Origin: Eutypa lata
Lineage: Eukaryota; Ascomycota; Sordariomycetes; Xylariales; Diatrypaceae
Length of the DNA stretch: 64,000 bases
Assembly: GCA_022661535.1 (NCBI GenBank)
Contig: JAKULF010000006.1
Location: forward strand, 4,273,001-4,337,000
Reading direction: 5' to 3'
Positions 11,208-22,515 of the stretch are shown here, piece by piece. Made by a program: the position numbers and the translations under genes. Positions within the stretch are counted from its first letter, which is position 1, and every line of letters begins with the position of its first letter. The notes under the pieces are model-generated. The model did no database searches. It had not been told where the DNA came from and saw only the letters and a program-made list of their open reading frames with translations.

Positions 11208-12906
11208 CTATCCGATCTCTACCGGAGATCTGACAGCATTTACCTCTCTCGGGGACTGCACGGCATTCATCTCCGAATAGCTCACTCTCGTAGCTCCTTC
11301 TAGGAACACCCCCGTCCCCTCGGCTTCCTGAACCTCGTTGCCGTCTAGATAGGGTTCTGCGGGCTCGGGTATGGACATCACAGGGGTAGGTTTGTCGACT
11401 TGCCTGGAAGGCGGATGTGACTTCCGCCAAAAGTACACGGCACACCAGACCAGACCCAGGGAAAATGCGGCAGCCCCGATACCCACTCCTGCCCATGATA
11501 CCGGTGCTAGCTCGTTGCTGGTTTCTGGCGGCGCCGGGGAAGAAGTGCCAGTGCTGTTGCCGGTGCTATTGTCAGTTATGGTGCCATTATTGGTTCCATT
11601 ACAGCGGAGTTCAGGTATAACGCCTTGCTGGACCTGCTGGAGCAACCTCGAGCAATCGAAATCCGGATTCCACGCCTCGATGATGACAACATCCCGTACG
11701 TAGTTCAAGGAAGGGAAGATATTGGAGCCCCCGGAACTAATAAGTGGAGAAATATCAACACACGCCATTAGTTACCAAGATATTTCAACCAGTGAGTGAT
11801 TAGACCTACGTATCAATCTGTCCGTTGAGATATATCTTATTCGCAGCATTTAGGTTATGCATGTTACCAGGAATGGTAGTAAGGGTATTGTTCGCTATGA
11901 AGATCGTAGAGATGTTAGCAAGGTGCTCAAACCCTAGCGTGACGTTGCTGTTGTTGGCGACTGTCAGGGTATCCTCGATCGTTTGGAGGCCTGAGAATGT
12001 AAGTTGCGGATTCTGCGACATCTCGCGAACGGTCATATTTCCCGAGACAGAATTGATGAATCTGAAATCACCCACTGGCCCCACGCAGCCTTCAATGATA
12101 ATCTCGAGCGAAATAGCGAGGCCAGCGAAGATTAGAGGACCACCTATTGCTGCAACAGCAACATCATATGATAGGTTAGAGAAAACCGCCCACGAAACAT
12201 CTAGTGACTTTTCGAACTCCACAAGCATATGTCCAGGCCTCTTAGACACCTCCTTAACTTCCAATGTGTCTACAAATTCCAGTTTCTGAAACGAGGCTAT
12301 CGAATCGACAATAGTCAAATCCGCAAGTGAATCGATATCGCTAAAAGTTACTTGCCCAGCATTGTAGAGAGAAACGCCACTCCTTACCGTACCATTCACA
12401 TAATAAAGATCATACGGAGATTGATGCAACTGCGTCTCCAACCCGAGCTTCAGCGATTCTACCACTGATGACGAATTTTCAGACGGTAGTAATATTTCCT
12501 TCAGGTCGGAAACACCAGAGACATTTAGCTGGTAAATAGAGTCGACTTTGGTGAGATCCAAGGAGGCGAAACCCAAATTTCCATTGATCGCCACATCCGA
12601 GACCCTGAGGCCCTCCGGGAGGGTGAGATTGCCGTTGGTCTTTGTGAAAGTTAATGTAGGCGTGTCACGCGTAATATTCCTCCAACAAGTAGCTAGCGCT
12701 CCTGAAACGGCATCGAGGCTTTCCTGGTTGGTGAGTTGCCAGTTCTGGGTACAGTTGTTTAATACTCCTTTAAGTCAGTAATTATCTTTGGACCGATTTG
12801 AGTGGATGGGTTGATGGGAGACTTACCCATTGAGTCTTTGATTAAATATCACTTTAGAGACATACATAAACACGAAGAAAAGAATATGTGGGACAGCCGT
12901 AGACAT
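11208..12906 (-). CDS. Receptor-L/Ecm33-like cell-surface glycoprotein with one transmembrane segment
   Basis: Minus strand. The last intron is clear: 11737-11809, GT-AG, joining LNGQIDT to SGGSNIFPSLNYV. The body (from ~12765 down to 11810) has the beta-helical receptor-L pattern of the Ecm33/Sps2 family, with repeated 'x-L-x-x-I-x-x-T/L-x-I-x-x-N' units such as NPQLTFSGLQTIEDTLTVAN and HLANISTIFIANNTLTTIPG, and many N-glycosylation sites. The last exon holds a Thr/Ser/Asn-rich stalk, a hydrophobic segment (WAGVGIGAAAFSLGLVWCAV) followed by basic YFWRKSH, and a cytosolic tail. A membrane anchor therefore replaces the GPI anchor of Ecm33. A first exon at 12827-12906 would give a signal-peptide-like N-terminus, but the obvious splice leaves the frames one base out of step. 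The 5' model is unresolved. A role in cell-wall organisation is inferred. Confidence 0.7.
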
Positions 12907-13592
12907 AATGGGATATACGGAGCATAAAGTAGAGCCTGGGAGAATATGTGGCATCATCAGGGGGGTGTACCATGATTACCGCCACATGGCGTCTGAACCT
13001 GATACTTTAATTTTAATACAAGTCAAGCCATGGCCCTACCTGAAGACTACCGCAGATGTCGAAGCTGTGCCGCTCTCTCTCAATCAAGATGGCAACTATT
13101 ACATGAAATGATAACAACGCCGTAATCACGAAATACTACAGTACTTGCGCCTTATGCTATTCTAGGGAAGAAAATGTGATCCTTCTGCATGGGGAACGAC
13201 GCCATGTCAATGCCAAGCCATTTTTATATAAAGTATTGGATGCCTGCCGCTATACATGATGATTCTTCAGACTTTTCGGGGGGTCATAAGCAAGCGGCTA
13301 GCTGTCGTACAATTCGCTGATTGGTGCTAGCACTAGTGATGCTACCCTAAATAAAATGAAATACCATTGATAGATCTTGCCATCGCCAACGAAAAGAGCT
13401 TCACTAAATATGCAGCGGTTTTATTTTTAAATCTGCGGTAACCCACCCATGTTAGTATCTGACGCAGCTGCCACTTTCACCCCTTAATGTGAAGCCTCAA
13501 ATATTTACAACGAATTTTAATTTATTTATCGTGTGGTTGCCCCTATATATTAGATTTATAAGGCATCACAAAATTAAATTCACTAGAATGCA
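12907..13592. other. Intergenic, nothing recognised
   Basis: About 690 bases upstream of the divergent Ecm33-like gene. The latter part is AT-rich. No gene seen. Confidence 0.5.
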
Positions 13593-13677
13593 TTGCGCTA
13601 CAAGGCTTGTATACCACCTGTTGCGCGGCAGGGCTTGAAATAGCCCCTATTGCACTGCAAGGCTTACATAGCCCCAC
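13593..13677 (+). repeat. Three imperfect ~28-bp tandem repeats
   Basis: Units start at 13593, 13621 and 13650. Each opens with TTGC-G/A-C and contains CAAGGCTT or CAGGGCTT near the middle; the last two also share ATAGCCCC. The unit length is 28-29 bases. No function is evident. Confidence 0.6.
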
Positions 13678-14633
13678 CAAAGCTTCTTCGTCTGCCCTAT
13701 CAGGTGACGGTGAGCTGTGAGCTCGGTGTTCAAGTGGTGACCTAGATCAAAATATTTTCCCAGGAGACAAAAAGGAGTAGATCGTTTGTCATGAGATTGA
13801 GGACCAATTCGGCTCTCAAGCATCAAACTACCCGTTATGCTAGTTATCACCCTATTTTTGCCGACCTACTCGAGCGAAGTCAAGATATTTCTATATCGTA
13901 TTATCTACGAGTTTTCAGTACTTGTTTGGCGTTTTTAAGAAGACCTTTACGATCTCCAAGCAGTAGTTTCCAAGACGCCAACCTCCCAGCAATAGTCCCG
14001 TCGGCTAAAGATGATGAATTTCAAGAGGCGTTGCTCCTAACTGGCTACCTAGATGCATAATGACTTCCGCAAAAGAATTCTTAGGTATAGTTAACTGGGT
14101 TTTCAAAGACACATGAATCTCAATGTTAAAATCCTTCGTCTAATAGCTTGTCTTTTTTCATATGGATAAGAGAATCGCAGGCCCTTGCACTAACTCGGCC
14201 TGGCACTCGCCCACTTTCGGATGCTATGAAAGAATCGTCATGGATGGGTACTTCCCAGGTCAACTCTCACCATAGGCCTTGTGGACTACTTTCTCACTTG
14301 TTAGGTAGGTATGTATCCCAACACCTTCATCGCAAGCCTACAGCTGCTCGAGCTTAGGATGACCTAATTATGCCCCAGTGTCACCATCCCCATTTATTAT
14401 GATCTTCAGCGAAATTACGAATGTAGCCAACCATAAGACGAGACCTCTGCATAGAGCCAAGACTACGTTTATTTCTGACAAGATATGTATAGTCGATCGA
14501 TTATATACAGCTACCGGGAAGTAAGTACACAGAATTTTGAGCATAAAGCCGAAACAAAAGACAAGACAGCTCTATACTTCTAATGATTCCAGACGAAGCA
14601 CACCATCTCTTCACACCCTTCCGCCTAAACCCT
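13678..14633. other. Intergenic, nothing recognised
   Basis: About 950 bases. Short open frames occur but none has a recognisable domain, a signal peptide or convincing coding character. Confidence 0.5.
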
Positions 14634-15224
14634 TTATGCCCTCACCCAGATGAGCTGGTAGTTGTTACCATCCCCAACCTGTCCTTCACCCTTCAGAGCA
14701 ACGGCCTCCTCACCGGTAGGGGCCTTGCCGTCGACAGGAACGTAGCTATCGAGGGCGCGGCTGTGGACAAGAACTGTAGGTAGGTAGTGGCATACAAGTC
14801 AGCGAAAAGAAACTCGCAGGGCATCAGCCCAAAAAACCAACGGGATGGACTTACCGTCAGACTGGTAATCAGACGCATGCAGCCACAGGGTCTCGGTATC
14901 GTCAACCTCGGACCCGCACACCAGCTCCATGGTGCTGTTGTCGGGGAACCAGCACTGCGCGCCCTCGCTCGTCCGGATCTCGAGCTCGGTCCACTCCCGG
15001 TCCACGGTAATGGGTCCAAGCGATTTCGCGTTGAAGGCGTCGCAGTAGCCGTACGACACCGTCCAGTGGCCCTCCTTGGTGACGCAGCCGACTTCTTTCT
15101 CCTCGCCCCAGGAATACACTCGGATCGTGCCTCGTTGCGTGCCCTCGGTGGGCCAGCCAGTGCCGAGTGCATGGACGGAGGCGGCGGCCGAGAGTAGGAG
15201 AGCGATCTTGCTAAGAGGAGACAT
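14634..15224 (-). CDS. Small secreted four-cysteine protein, RNase T2 C-terminal-domain-like (2 exons, 169 aa)
   Basis: Exon 1 is 14855-15224 and exon 2 is 14634-14773; the 81-base intron is GT-AG with a CTGAC branch. The first 19 residues or so are a signal peptide (MSPLSKIALLLSAAASVHAL). The mature part has four cysteines in the contexts VGCVTKEG, GYCDAFNA, AQCWFPDN and LVCGSEVD. The order and spacing remind me of the small C-terminal domain of fungal RNase T2 (Rny1-like) enzymes, but no catalytic RNase T2 domain is present here. It ends GNNYQLIWVRA. The start is chosen for its signal peptide. It could be an effector-like or carbohydrate/RNA-binding secreted protein; function is unknown. 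The gene call is firmer than the family hint. Confidence 0.75.
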
Positions 15225-16287
15225 GGTCCCGGGCGTATGGGCAAGTACGTGTATATACAGATGGGGTTTTACTACTTGTGGGAGAAGTAGATGGTCTCGT
15301 GGTGAAGAGGTTCGAAGGTGCCTAGGCCGGGAGATTGACATGGCTTATATAGACGCCTACCTGCCTTGGATCTCCCGATCATGATTCCAGACGCCAATTG
15401 CTACCCGGGATTTTCCAAATCGTCGTTGTCGAGTTTCGGTGCCGGTTGGGGTCGCGGCGACCAGGTAGTTCAGGCAAGTTCCGCATCGACCCCCGAATCG
15501 GGCAGGATGCAACACACAAAGCCCTGGCTCAGTCCAACAGCAGCAAAGAGCTTGTTTCCAAAACCGAAGGTTGTTTCAACCTGCATCCTAGCACCGAAGG
15601 TAGCTGTCAAGTCTAGAGTGCGATTCTGCAACTGGAGCCATCTTTTGTCCCCCAAAGACTTCATCGGATCATTCACATCCTCGCTTTGGGACTGGTCTGC
15701 ACAGTAAGCCACGGAATATACCATCTGGTAATTCAAGAAAAGAAAAGGTTTCGAAACATGGTAGATGACTCATCGTATAACCGATCGTTATGGTGTGAAA
15801 GCTAGCAACCTATTAACGTGGCCATTTACAGGGGGCAAGACTGAAGGGAAAGGAGGCAGATAGGTCGTTATCTAGTGTCAAGGTGATCATTAACCAAGTA
15901 GCGAACAGACTCTTGAAGGTCAAGCTTACAGCCAATAATAGCCTATAAAGCAGATTCTGTACGCCTGCGCAAGGCTCCATGTGCGCAAATGGCGAGTCAT
16001 TACAAAGGATTAGTTAGTCACGGACCGAAAGAGAAACGGTGCGAGGCGTTAGGAGCTACTAAAAGAAAGTTCTGGTTAGGATAGATAGATAAGTAAATAT
16101 TATAATTCCTTAAGTTAATGGGAAATGCAACAACAAGTTTAGAGATGGCATGCATTTATGAATCTCCACGGTAAGGTGAAAGCTTAAAGAGCAAATGCCA
16201 CAGCAAGGCATCAGCTTTTATACGATAAATGTAGCCTTTAGCCATACAACTTTTACGTTATTTCATTTCAACTTAAATATAACCTTA
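15225..16287. other. Intergenic, left flank of the transposon
   Basis: About 1 kb. No gene supported. The sequence becomes gradually AT-richer towards the transposon at 16288. Confidence 0.45.
16286..16287. other. Left TA target-site duplication
   Basis: TA directly before the left terminal inverted repeat; the same dinucleotide follows the right terminus at 18214-18215. TA duplication is the signature of Tc1/mariner insertion. Confidence 0.6.
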
Positions 16288-16333
16288 AGGTGAACCACCT
16301 ATTAACGTTCCGCTTTATTAACGCGCCATTAGT
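16288..16333 (+). repeat. Left terminal inverted repeat
   Basis: Pairs with 18168-18213 on the opposite strand. Mismatches are transitions only, and the shared core AACGTTCCGCT is intact. Confidence 0.75.
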
Positions 16334-18167
16334 TTTTTTATTAATTATAAGCGTATTTTATTTACTTATTAATTTCTTTTTTTATATAAACCTTTTTTTA
16401 TTATTTATATAAAAAAAAATTAAGTTTTTTTTATTTTTATTTTTTTATAATTTTTAATAATATATATACTTTCGTTTAATTTTAAATAATTAAAGTTTTA
16501 AATAATATTTTTTATAAAAAGTTTTTTTAATTAATTTTTATTATTTATTAAATTAATAAAATTTATATTATTTATTAAATTAAAAATATATATACGAAAG
16601 AAAATATTAACGAAAATATTTAAAAGTTATTTAAAATAAATTAAGTTTTATATTATTTTATTTACGATTTTAATTATTTATATAATATATTTTAATTTAT
16701 AACGATAATTTAAAATATTTTAATAAAAATTTATATTTAAATTTTTTTAATAAAACTTTAAAATTAAAATTATTAAAAGTTTAATAATTAATTATAAACG
16801 AATTAATAACGTTATAAAAAAATCTTTTAAAATATTATTTAATTATTTAATTTTAAATTAAATTAAAAATATATTAACTTAATATTATTATAACGTTAAC
16901 GAATTTAATATAATAAAAAAGAAATTATTTAATATTTTAAAAAACTTTTTAAAAATATATATTATTTAAAAACTTTTTTAAAAAATAATAAATTATTATT
17001 TTAATTTATATAAATATCGTTAATATTATATTATTTTTATTAATAATTTTTAATATTATTAACGTATAATAATAATAATTTTTTAATAAAAAATTTAATT
17101 ATATAAAAATTAATATTTTATTACGTTTTTTAATAATTAAATTAATAATAATATTATATTTAAATAATTTATTAAAATATTTATTTTTTTTACGAAATTA
17201 AATAATTTCGATTAATAATGCTTTTTTATCGTTAATAATTATAATAATTATATTATTATAAACTTTATATAAATTTATTTAATTAATAAAATTTAATTTA
17301 TATATTTTTTAATTTTTTATACGTTTTTTAATTTTTAAATATAAATATATTTATTATATTAAAATAATATTTTCGTAAATATTTTCGAATTCGTTTATTT
17401 AAACGTTTTTTATAAAATATTAAAAAAGAAAATTTTATATATTTTATTAAAAGTTTAAAAAGTTATTATAAAATTTAAAAATATTAATATAAATTAAAAA
17501 ATATTTAATTTATAATTTATTAATTAAAGTAAACTTTTACGTAATTTTAAAAAAAAAATAACTTAATAAAAAATTTATTTATTATTATAATAAAACTTAA
17601 AATTAAATTTTATAATTATATATAACTTAATTATTTAAATATTTTTTATATTTTTTATATTTAATTTTGTTTTTTAAATAATTAAATTAATTATATTTAT
17701 ATTTAAATCTTTATAAAATATACGTTTATTTAAATAATAATTTTTCGCTTTTAATTTTATTTTCGAAAATTTTATTATTCGTTTATTTTTTTAAAAGTTT
17801 AATAAAACATTTAATAATTAAATTAATTAATTTATAATTATCGAATTTAAAATTAAATAATTAATTATTATATTAAAAAACACGTTTAAAAAAACGTAAA
17901 AAAATGCTTTTTAATTCGAATAAAGCTTTTATATAATTATAAAATATAATAAAAATAAAAAAATAAATAAAAAACGTAATATTAATATTTATATTTATTA
18001 TTTTATAAAATTAAATAATAAATATATTAATATAAAAAAAATATAAATAATTAAAGTATTTAAAAATATATAAAAGTATATAGTTTTAATTTTAATAAAA
18101 ATTACTTAAATAATAATATAAATTATAAAGATTAAATATAAAAGAAATAATAACGATGGCTTTAAAA

Positions 18168-18213
18168 ATTAATGGCGCGTTAATGGAGCGGAACGTTAGT
18201 GGATGGTCCACCT
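18168..18213 (-). repeat. Right terminal inverted repeat
   Basis: Inverted partner of 16288-16333. It keeps more C and G than the left copy, so it was hit less by the C-to-T process. Confidence 0.75.
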
Positions 18214-18315
18214 TAATAGTTAAAATAACGTAATAAACATAAAAGGGTTTATGTTTCATACCAGCTGATATTGGGAACTAAACTCTGCCGTTCTAACTAA
18301 ATGTTAGTGAGCCCC

Positions 18316-19896
18316 TTATATACGGGGCAACCTAGCAGTATTCGACATATCATCAGCATTGAGCCTATCAACACCCAAATCCATCAGCTGCTCCCAGATG
18401 TCCTCATTAGGCAATTCATCTATCGAGGATGTTAGCAACGTTCCGCAGTCTTCCGATTCCAGGCTTTTTAGCGCAAATACTCACAGTAGCGAACCTTCAG
18501 GCCAATGTCATGAGCATCAGTAACCTGCTGCTGAACCGACGCTTCCCAATCGTCGCCCGTAGCGTCTCCGAAATTCGCAGAGGCATAGTACGAGTTCAGG
18601 GCGGTATAATCCTGGTCGCCGAGACCGTCGACGTGCGCGTCGTAGAACACGTCTCGGTTCGGGACGCCGTCGCCCGAGTTGATCCGGTCGAACGGCGCCG
18701 AGCCGCTCGCCACGATGGTGATCTGGCGCTCGACAAACTGGTCATTCTCCACGTGGCTGAGGTAGTTCTTCTCGCGCAGGGGCTCGAGCGCGGCAACCAC
18801 CGCGTCCAGGGTCCCGTCATCGCTGGTCTTGAAGTCCACCAGCAACGTGAAGCTCTGCTCGGGGTTCTCCTTGAAGATACCCACGTTGCCGTCCCCGCCG
18901 TCGTTGTTGTGGTCGAGAATCGCTACCAGCGGGTCGACGTACTGCTTTCCGAGGGATCTTCCCTTGGTCGGGCTGATGTGCCCGATGTCCACGTCGTCGC
19001 CGGAGAGCCACACGTCCGCCTCGGCGGAGACGCATCCCGCAGCTAGAGCTTGGAACAGGGGCACGTCGCGGTCGTAGTCGTTGTGGCTGTGGCACGTCAC
19101 CGGCTTGACGGTGCTGTGGGTGTCGAGCGGCATGGGGTCGAGTGGTGGACCGGCTCCTTTGTTCACGTCCTGCTTGGATATCGCACCGTCGGTCCAGAGC
19201 TTGTTCAGCGCATCTTGCGTGGGTGGTACATCCTCAGCCAGCGCGTGGTACGAAACGTCGTCGTCGCCCACTTGCCAGGTACCACCTTTTGTGTCCCCGT
19301 TGGTATCGCCATGGCAATCCTGGCCTGCCTCCGAGAGCTTCTTGAGATACTCCTGGCATGACGCGCCTAAAGGAAGTGAGTAACATGATCCGGCCGCAAT
19401 CAAATGCAAAAGAAAACTTACTCTCAACCGTATGATCGGATGATTGCTTGTTGTGAACCTCGACTAGTTTATTGGTTAGTTGTGAATATATGATGCCTCG
19501 TCTCGCGGACAGAAGTCTGAAGAGCTTACAATAGACGTAACCAAGTAGACCGTATTTCGTCGGATCCTTGCCGCCGTTCACGAAGACCTCAGTAGCTAGG
19601 GAGAGATATCCATCCGCCGGGACGACTTGTCCATCGGCCTGCGCGCAGAACTCGTCGACTGCCGTGTTATAGCCCTTCCGTTCGTCGCCACCACCAGCTA
19701 TGGTAACATCATCGCCTGCCATCCATGAATCTCCACAGCTAGAAATGCGATCTCTTTTCCCCATGTTATTCAAAGGTGATGCATAACCAGTTAACGAGAA
19801 CTTTAGTCGAGTTAGCTAGGTACTGATTATCTAGAAGAAACGATAACTTACGAAGCTGAGAGCGGCAGTGCCGCTAGCGACTAACGTGGACCTCAT
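18316..19896 (-). CDS. Secreted small-secreted-protein domain fused to an Aim6/PLC-like phosphodiesterase domain (5 exons, 447 aa)
   Basis: Exons, in gene order: 19852-19896, 19530-19800, 19422-19463, 18485-19366 and 18316-18419. All junctions are GT-AG and the total is 448 codons with stop. The N-terminus looks like a signal peptide (MRSTLVASGTAALSF). Residues ~35-160 form a cysteine-containing secreted domain common in fungi: CGDSWMAG, EFCAQADGQVV, YFEVHNKQSSDHTV, SCQEYLKKL, DTKGGTWQVG and SYHAL. After a linker comes an Aim6-like domain: VTCHSHNDYDRDVPLFQALA, AEADVWLSGDDVDIGH, LLVDFKTSDDGTL, ending GVDRLNADDM. That fold belongs to the GDPD/PLC-like phosphodiesterases, and the His-Asn-Asp and Glu-x-Asp metal-site motifs are visible. 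Substrate and function are unknown. Whether one mRNA spans both domains rests on uninterrupted coding across exon 4. The gene sits about 100 bp from the transposon end. Confidence 0.8.
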
Positions 19897-21651
19897 CTTG
19901 TTTCTAGGAGTTATCTCCAGGAACAAGCAGTGTCACAACCGGATTCTTTCCTTAAGGTGAAGGAAATATTTCCTAACTGTTAATAGACAGCCGTGGTATG
20001 TGGCAGAGCATTCTCTTTTTAAGGATATTTTGGAAAACAAAACCGGGAGATTACTTGTACTTTTCGAAGGCTGCGAGACTGTTTTATCCCTGCGCAAGGA
20101 ACGTGTTGTCGTCACGGGGCATTAACGAATTACACCATTTCAGACCCCCCATGTGGCAGCAGGATTCGAGGACATGCTACTATAAGTTAAGTATTTGTTG
20201 ATGAACCACGCCACAAATTCGGTAGGTAACATTCAAAATTGCCCTCCTTCGTAAGTGGATAAGGAGATCTGTTTAACGATCCAATTGTAGGGGTTGCCGT
20301 GCGACCCTTGTATTAGAACTGGCCCCTATGATACCCTGCAGGTGATCTGCCACCTCCCGCTTCCTTATGTATATCATAATACCACCTGATATAGGCATGT
20401 CGCTATGCTAATTTTTCGACTCCTCCTACGTCATAATCGTTATGCAACTATGTATTTATTTTTAAATCAGGCTCTCTTTTTTTCTTCACCGAGAAATTGC
20501 AATGCAATGTACTTTTAGACTCTATAAAATTTACCCCAAGCCTTACCATTCCCTATAGGATTCGCACGACCTAAATGTCCAATCAAGTTATCAGCCGGAT
20601 CCCCGTTTTCTGTACTCACATGGTGATATGTTACCTACCAACCTCAATACAGTATGTATCTAGTTAGTCACTGTGGAGTGCAGCAAATAGGATGACTACG
20701 GCCCCGTTTCAACGAGCGGTCAACTTCCCAATACGTATGTCTCACTAAACTGGGTTAGGGAATACGTCGCAAAAGACGATCGCACGTGTAGTTAACTACA
20801 TATGTAACTACGTGGTTTGAGCTGAATATCAATTGAAAGCCTGATCCGATAGTTAGCTAGTTCAGCTGGCCTACCAGCTTCGGCCCTACGATCTATTTAT
20901 ATCATTTCTCCTATTTTATTGCTGGGTATAGTTATAGTAAGTGATCATCGTGAACCCATAATAAGTTTGTATTTACGTTTTTATATGCACGCACTTATCT
21001 CGACAGTGAAGGCGCTCGTTCTTCCAGTTGTGACCTGTAACGTAAATGAGAATACATTACCTCTGCGTCAAGAATATAGTTATATCCGGAATGAAATCTT
21101 TCATTTTGTGAGTATGATGATCTGCAGCTGCCATTTACTTGCCCTTGTGACTGTCGGTCATGTGTTATCTTTTACCATAGTGCGAAGAGATTCATATAGA
21201 AACAGCTATCTTCAGATTTAGACGTAAACATAGAAGATACATACCTAGGCTTCATTGCGTTACCTTTGATAGGTACCTAAATGCGACGAGCGTATGAGAA
21301 CACTTTCTTGATTACAAAATTTATCGTAATAGTAGCTCGAGGCTAAGCTACATGAAAACTTAGCCTCGCCTTAGTAAGGAAACCTTGCGTAACTTATCAT
21401 TTATATTGTATAATGAAAGCTATGTGACTTCATAGTTACCGAAACCGAGCTGAGTTCTTACTACATATAAACACCATTGAGTGGAATTAAGAAACCAGCA
21501 CCGGAAACAATCATGCAGCCCCTTTACCAGTAAGATTTAGGTAGATCCGTGTATCCAACTATGACCCAACTGATCCACAGCCACACTAACAAAAAAAAAC
21601 ACAATACAACTACATCGCCGCCCAGTAAGTCACTCACTCACCTACCTACCA
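19897..21651. other. Intergenic, nothing recognised
   Basis: About 1.75 kb between two minus-strand genes. Scattered short open frames lack recognisable domains. No repeat or RNA gene seen. Confidence 0.5.
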
Positions 21652-22515
21652 TCACAACTTCCCCAAAACCCCACTCAACCCCTTAAACTCGGTGAACCTC
21701 CTAACCTTCGCGCCAACCATCGGCTCCATGGCCCCATCGCCCTTCTCCAACGCCCTCCGATACGCGGGGCGGGCCGCGACGTCGCCAAGCCAGCGCAGCA
21801 CATTCGGGTAGGGCGCCAAATCGAGCGGCATGAAACCGCGCATGGTAGTGAGGCTAAAGACGGCCATGCAGTCCGCCGCCGAGACGCGGGGGCCCGCGAG
21901 CCAGGCGCCGGTCCGGCCCAGCTGCGCGTCGACATTGCGGAGCTCGTTCTCGAGGCGGGCGCGGCCGCGCTGCACGGCCGGGTGGGCGTTGGGATCATCG
22001 TTGCTGGGATCCGGGGTCGTCGTGGCCGCCAGGGCCACGGACATCTGCCGGAACATGGAGGCCTGGAGCGTCCCGTTCGCGAAGTGCAGCCACTCGAGGT
22101 ACGCGGCGTAATCCGGGTCGCTGGGGCTGCGGTCCATGCGCGTTGTTCCTGCCGCCTGCTGCGGGCCGTACACGGCTAGTAGGTAGGTTGCGATGGCTGT
22201 TGATTCGGATAGGCAGATTGGTGGTGAGACGTTGGTGTCGCGCAGGTAGGGGGCTGTGCCTGCTGGGCTCTGCGAAAGGAAAAGGGGGAAAGAGGGTTGA
22301 TGTTAGTAGGGAGAGGTAGGGGAATAAACGTGGTGTAGACGTGGTGCAAGAGGGAAGGGAGGGAGATTTACCAAGGATTTGAGCTCGGGTGGGCCGAGGG
22401 CCGTAATGGGATCGCGGTAGAAGACCTTCAGCTCGTAGGGGATCTGCATCTCCTCGAGAAGCCAGACGATGCGCTCCGACTGGGAGAGGTGGAGGTGGGA
22501 GAGCTCGAGAGGCAT
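21652..22515 (-). CDS. Glutathione S-transferase (2 exons, 253 aa)
   Basis: Exon 1 is 22372-22515 and exon 2 is 21652-22269, with a GT-AG intron ending cctttcgcag. The N-terminal thioredoxin-like domain reads LSHLHLSQSERIVWLLEEMQ, where the serines at 11/13 occupy the catalytic Ser position of fungal GSTs. SPAGTAPYLRD and the glutathione-binding ICLSESTAIATYL (E-S motif) follow. The C-terminal all-helical domain includes YPNVLRWLGDVAARPAYRRA. It conjugates glutathione to electrophiles in the cytosol. It is related to the Gtt/Ure2-like group. No metabolite gene lies beside it, so a general detoxification role is likelier than a pathway role. Confidence 0.92.

Larger units (their letters stand above)
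16288..18213. mobile_element. RIP-degraded Fot1-like (pogo/Tc1-mariner) DNA transposon, 1926 bp
   Basis: The two ends form inverted repeats of about 44 bp. The left starts AGGTGAACCACC and the right, read inward, AGGTGGACCATCC; both then read AACGTTCCGCT and ATTAACGCGCCATTA. All differences between the two ends are C/T (or G/A on the other strand). TA flanks both ends. Length (1926 bp), TIR length and TA target site agree with Fot1-type elements of fungi. The interior is nearly all A and T. The remaining C sits almost only in CpG and in CTT contexts; CpA and CpC are virtually gone. No transposase frame survives. This is the pattern left by repeat-induced point mutation. The orientation of the lost transposase cannot be read. 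Confidence 0.8.
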
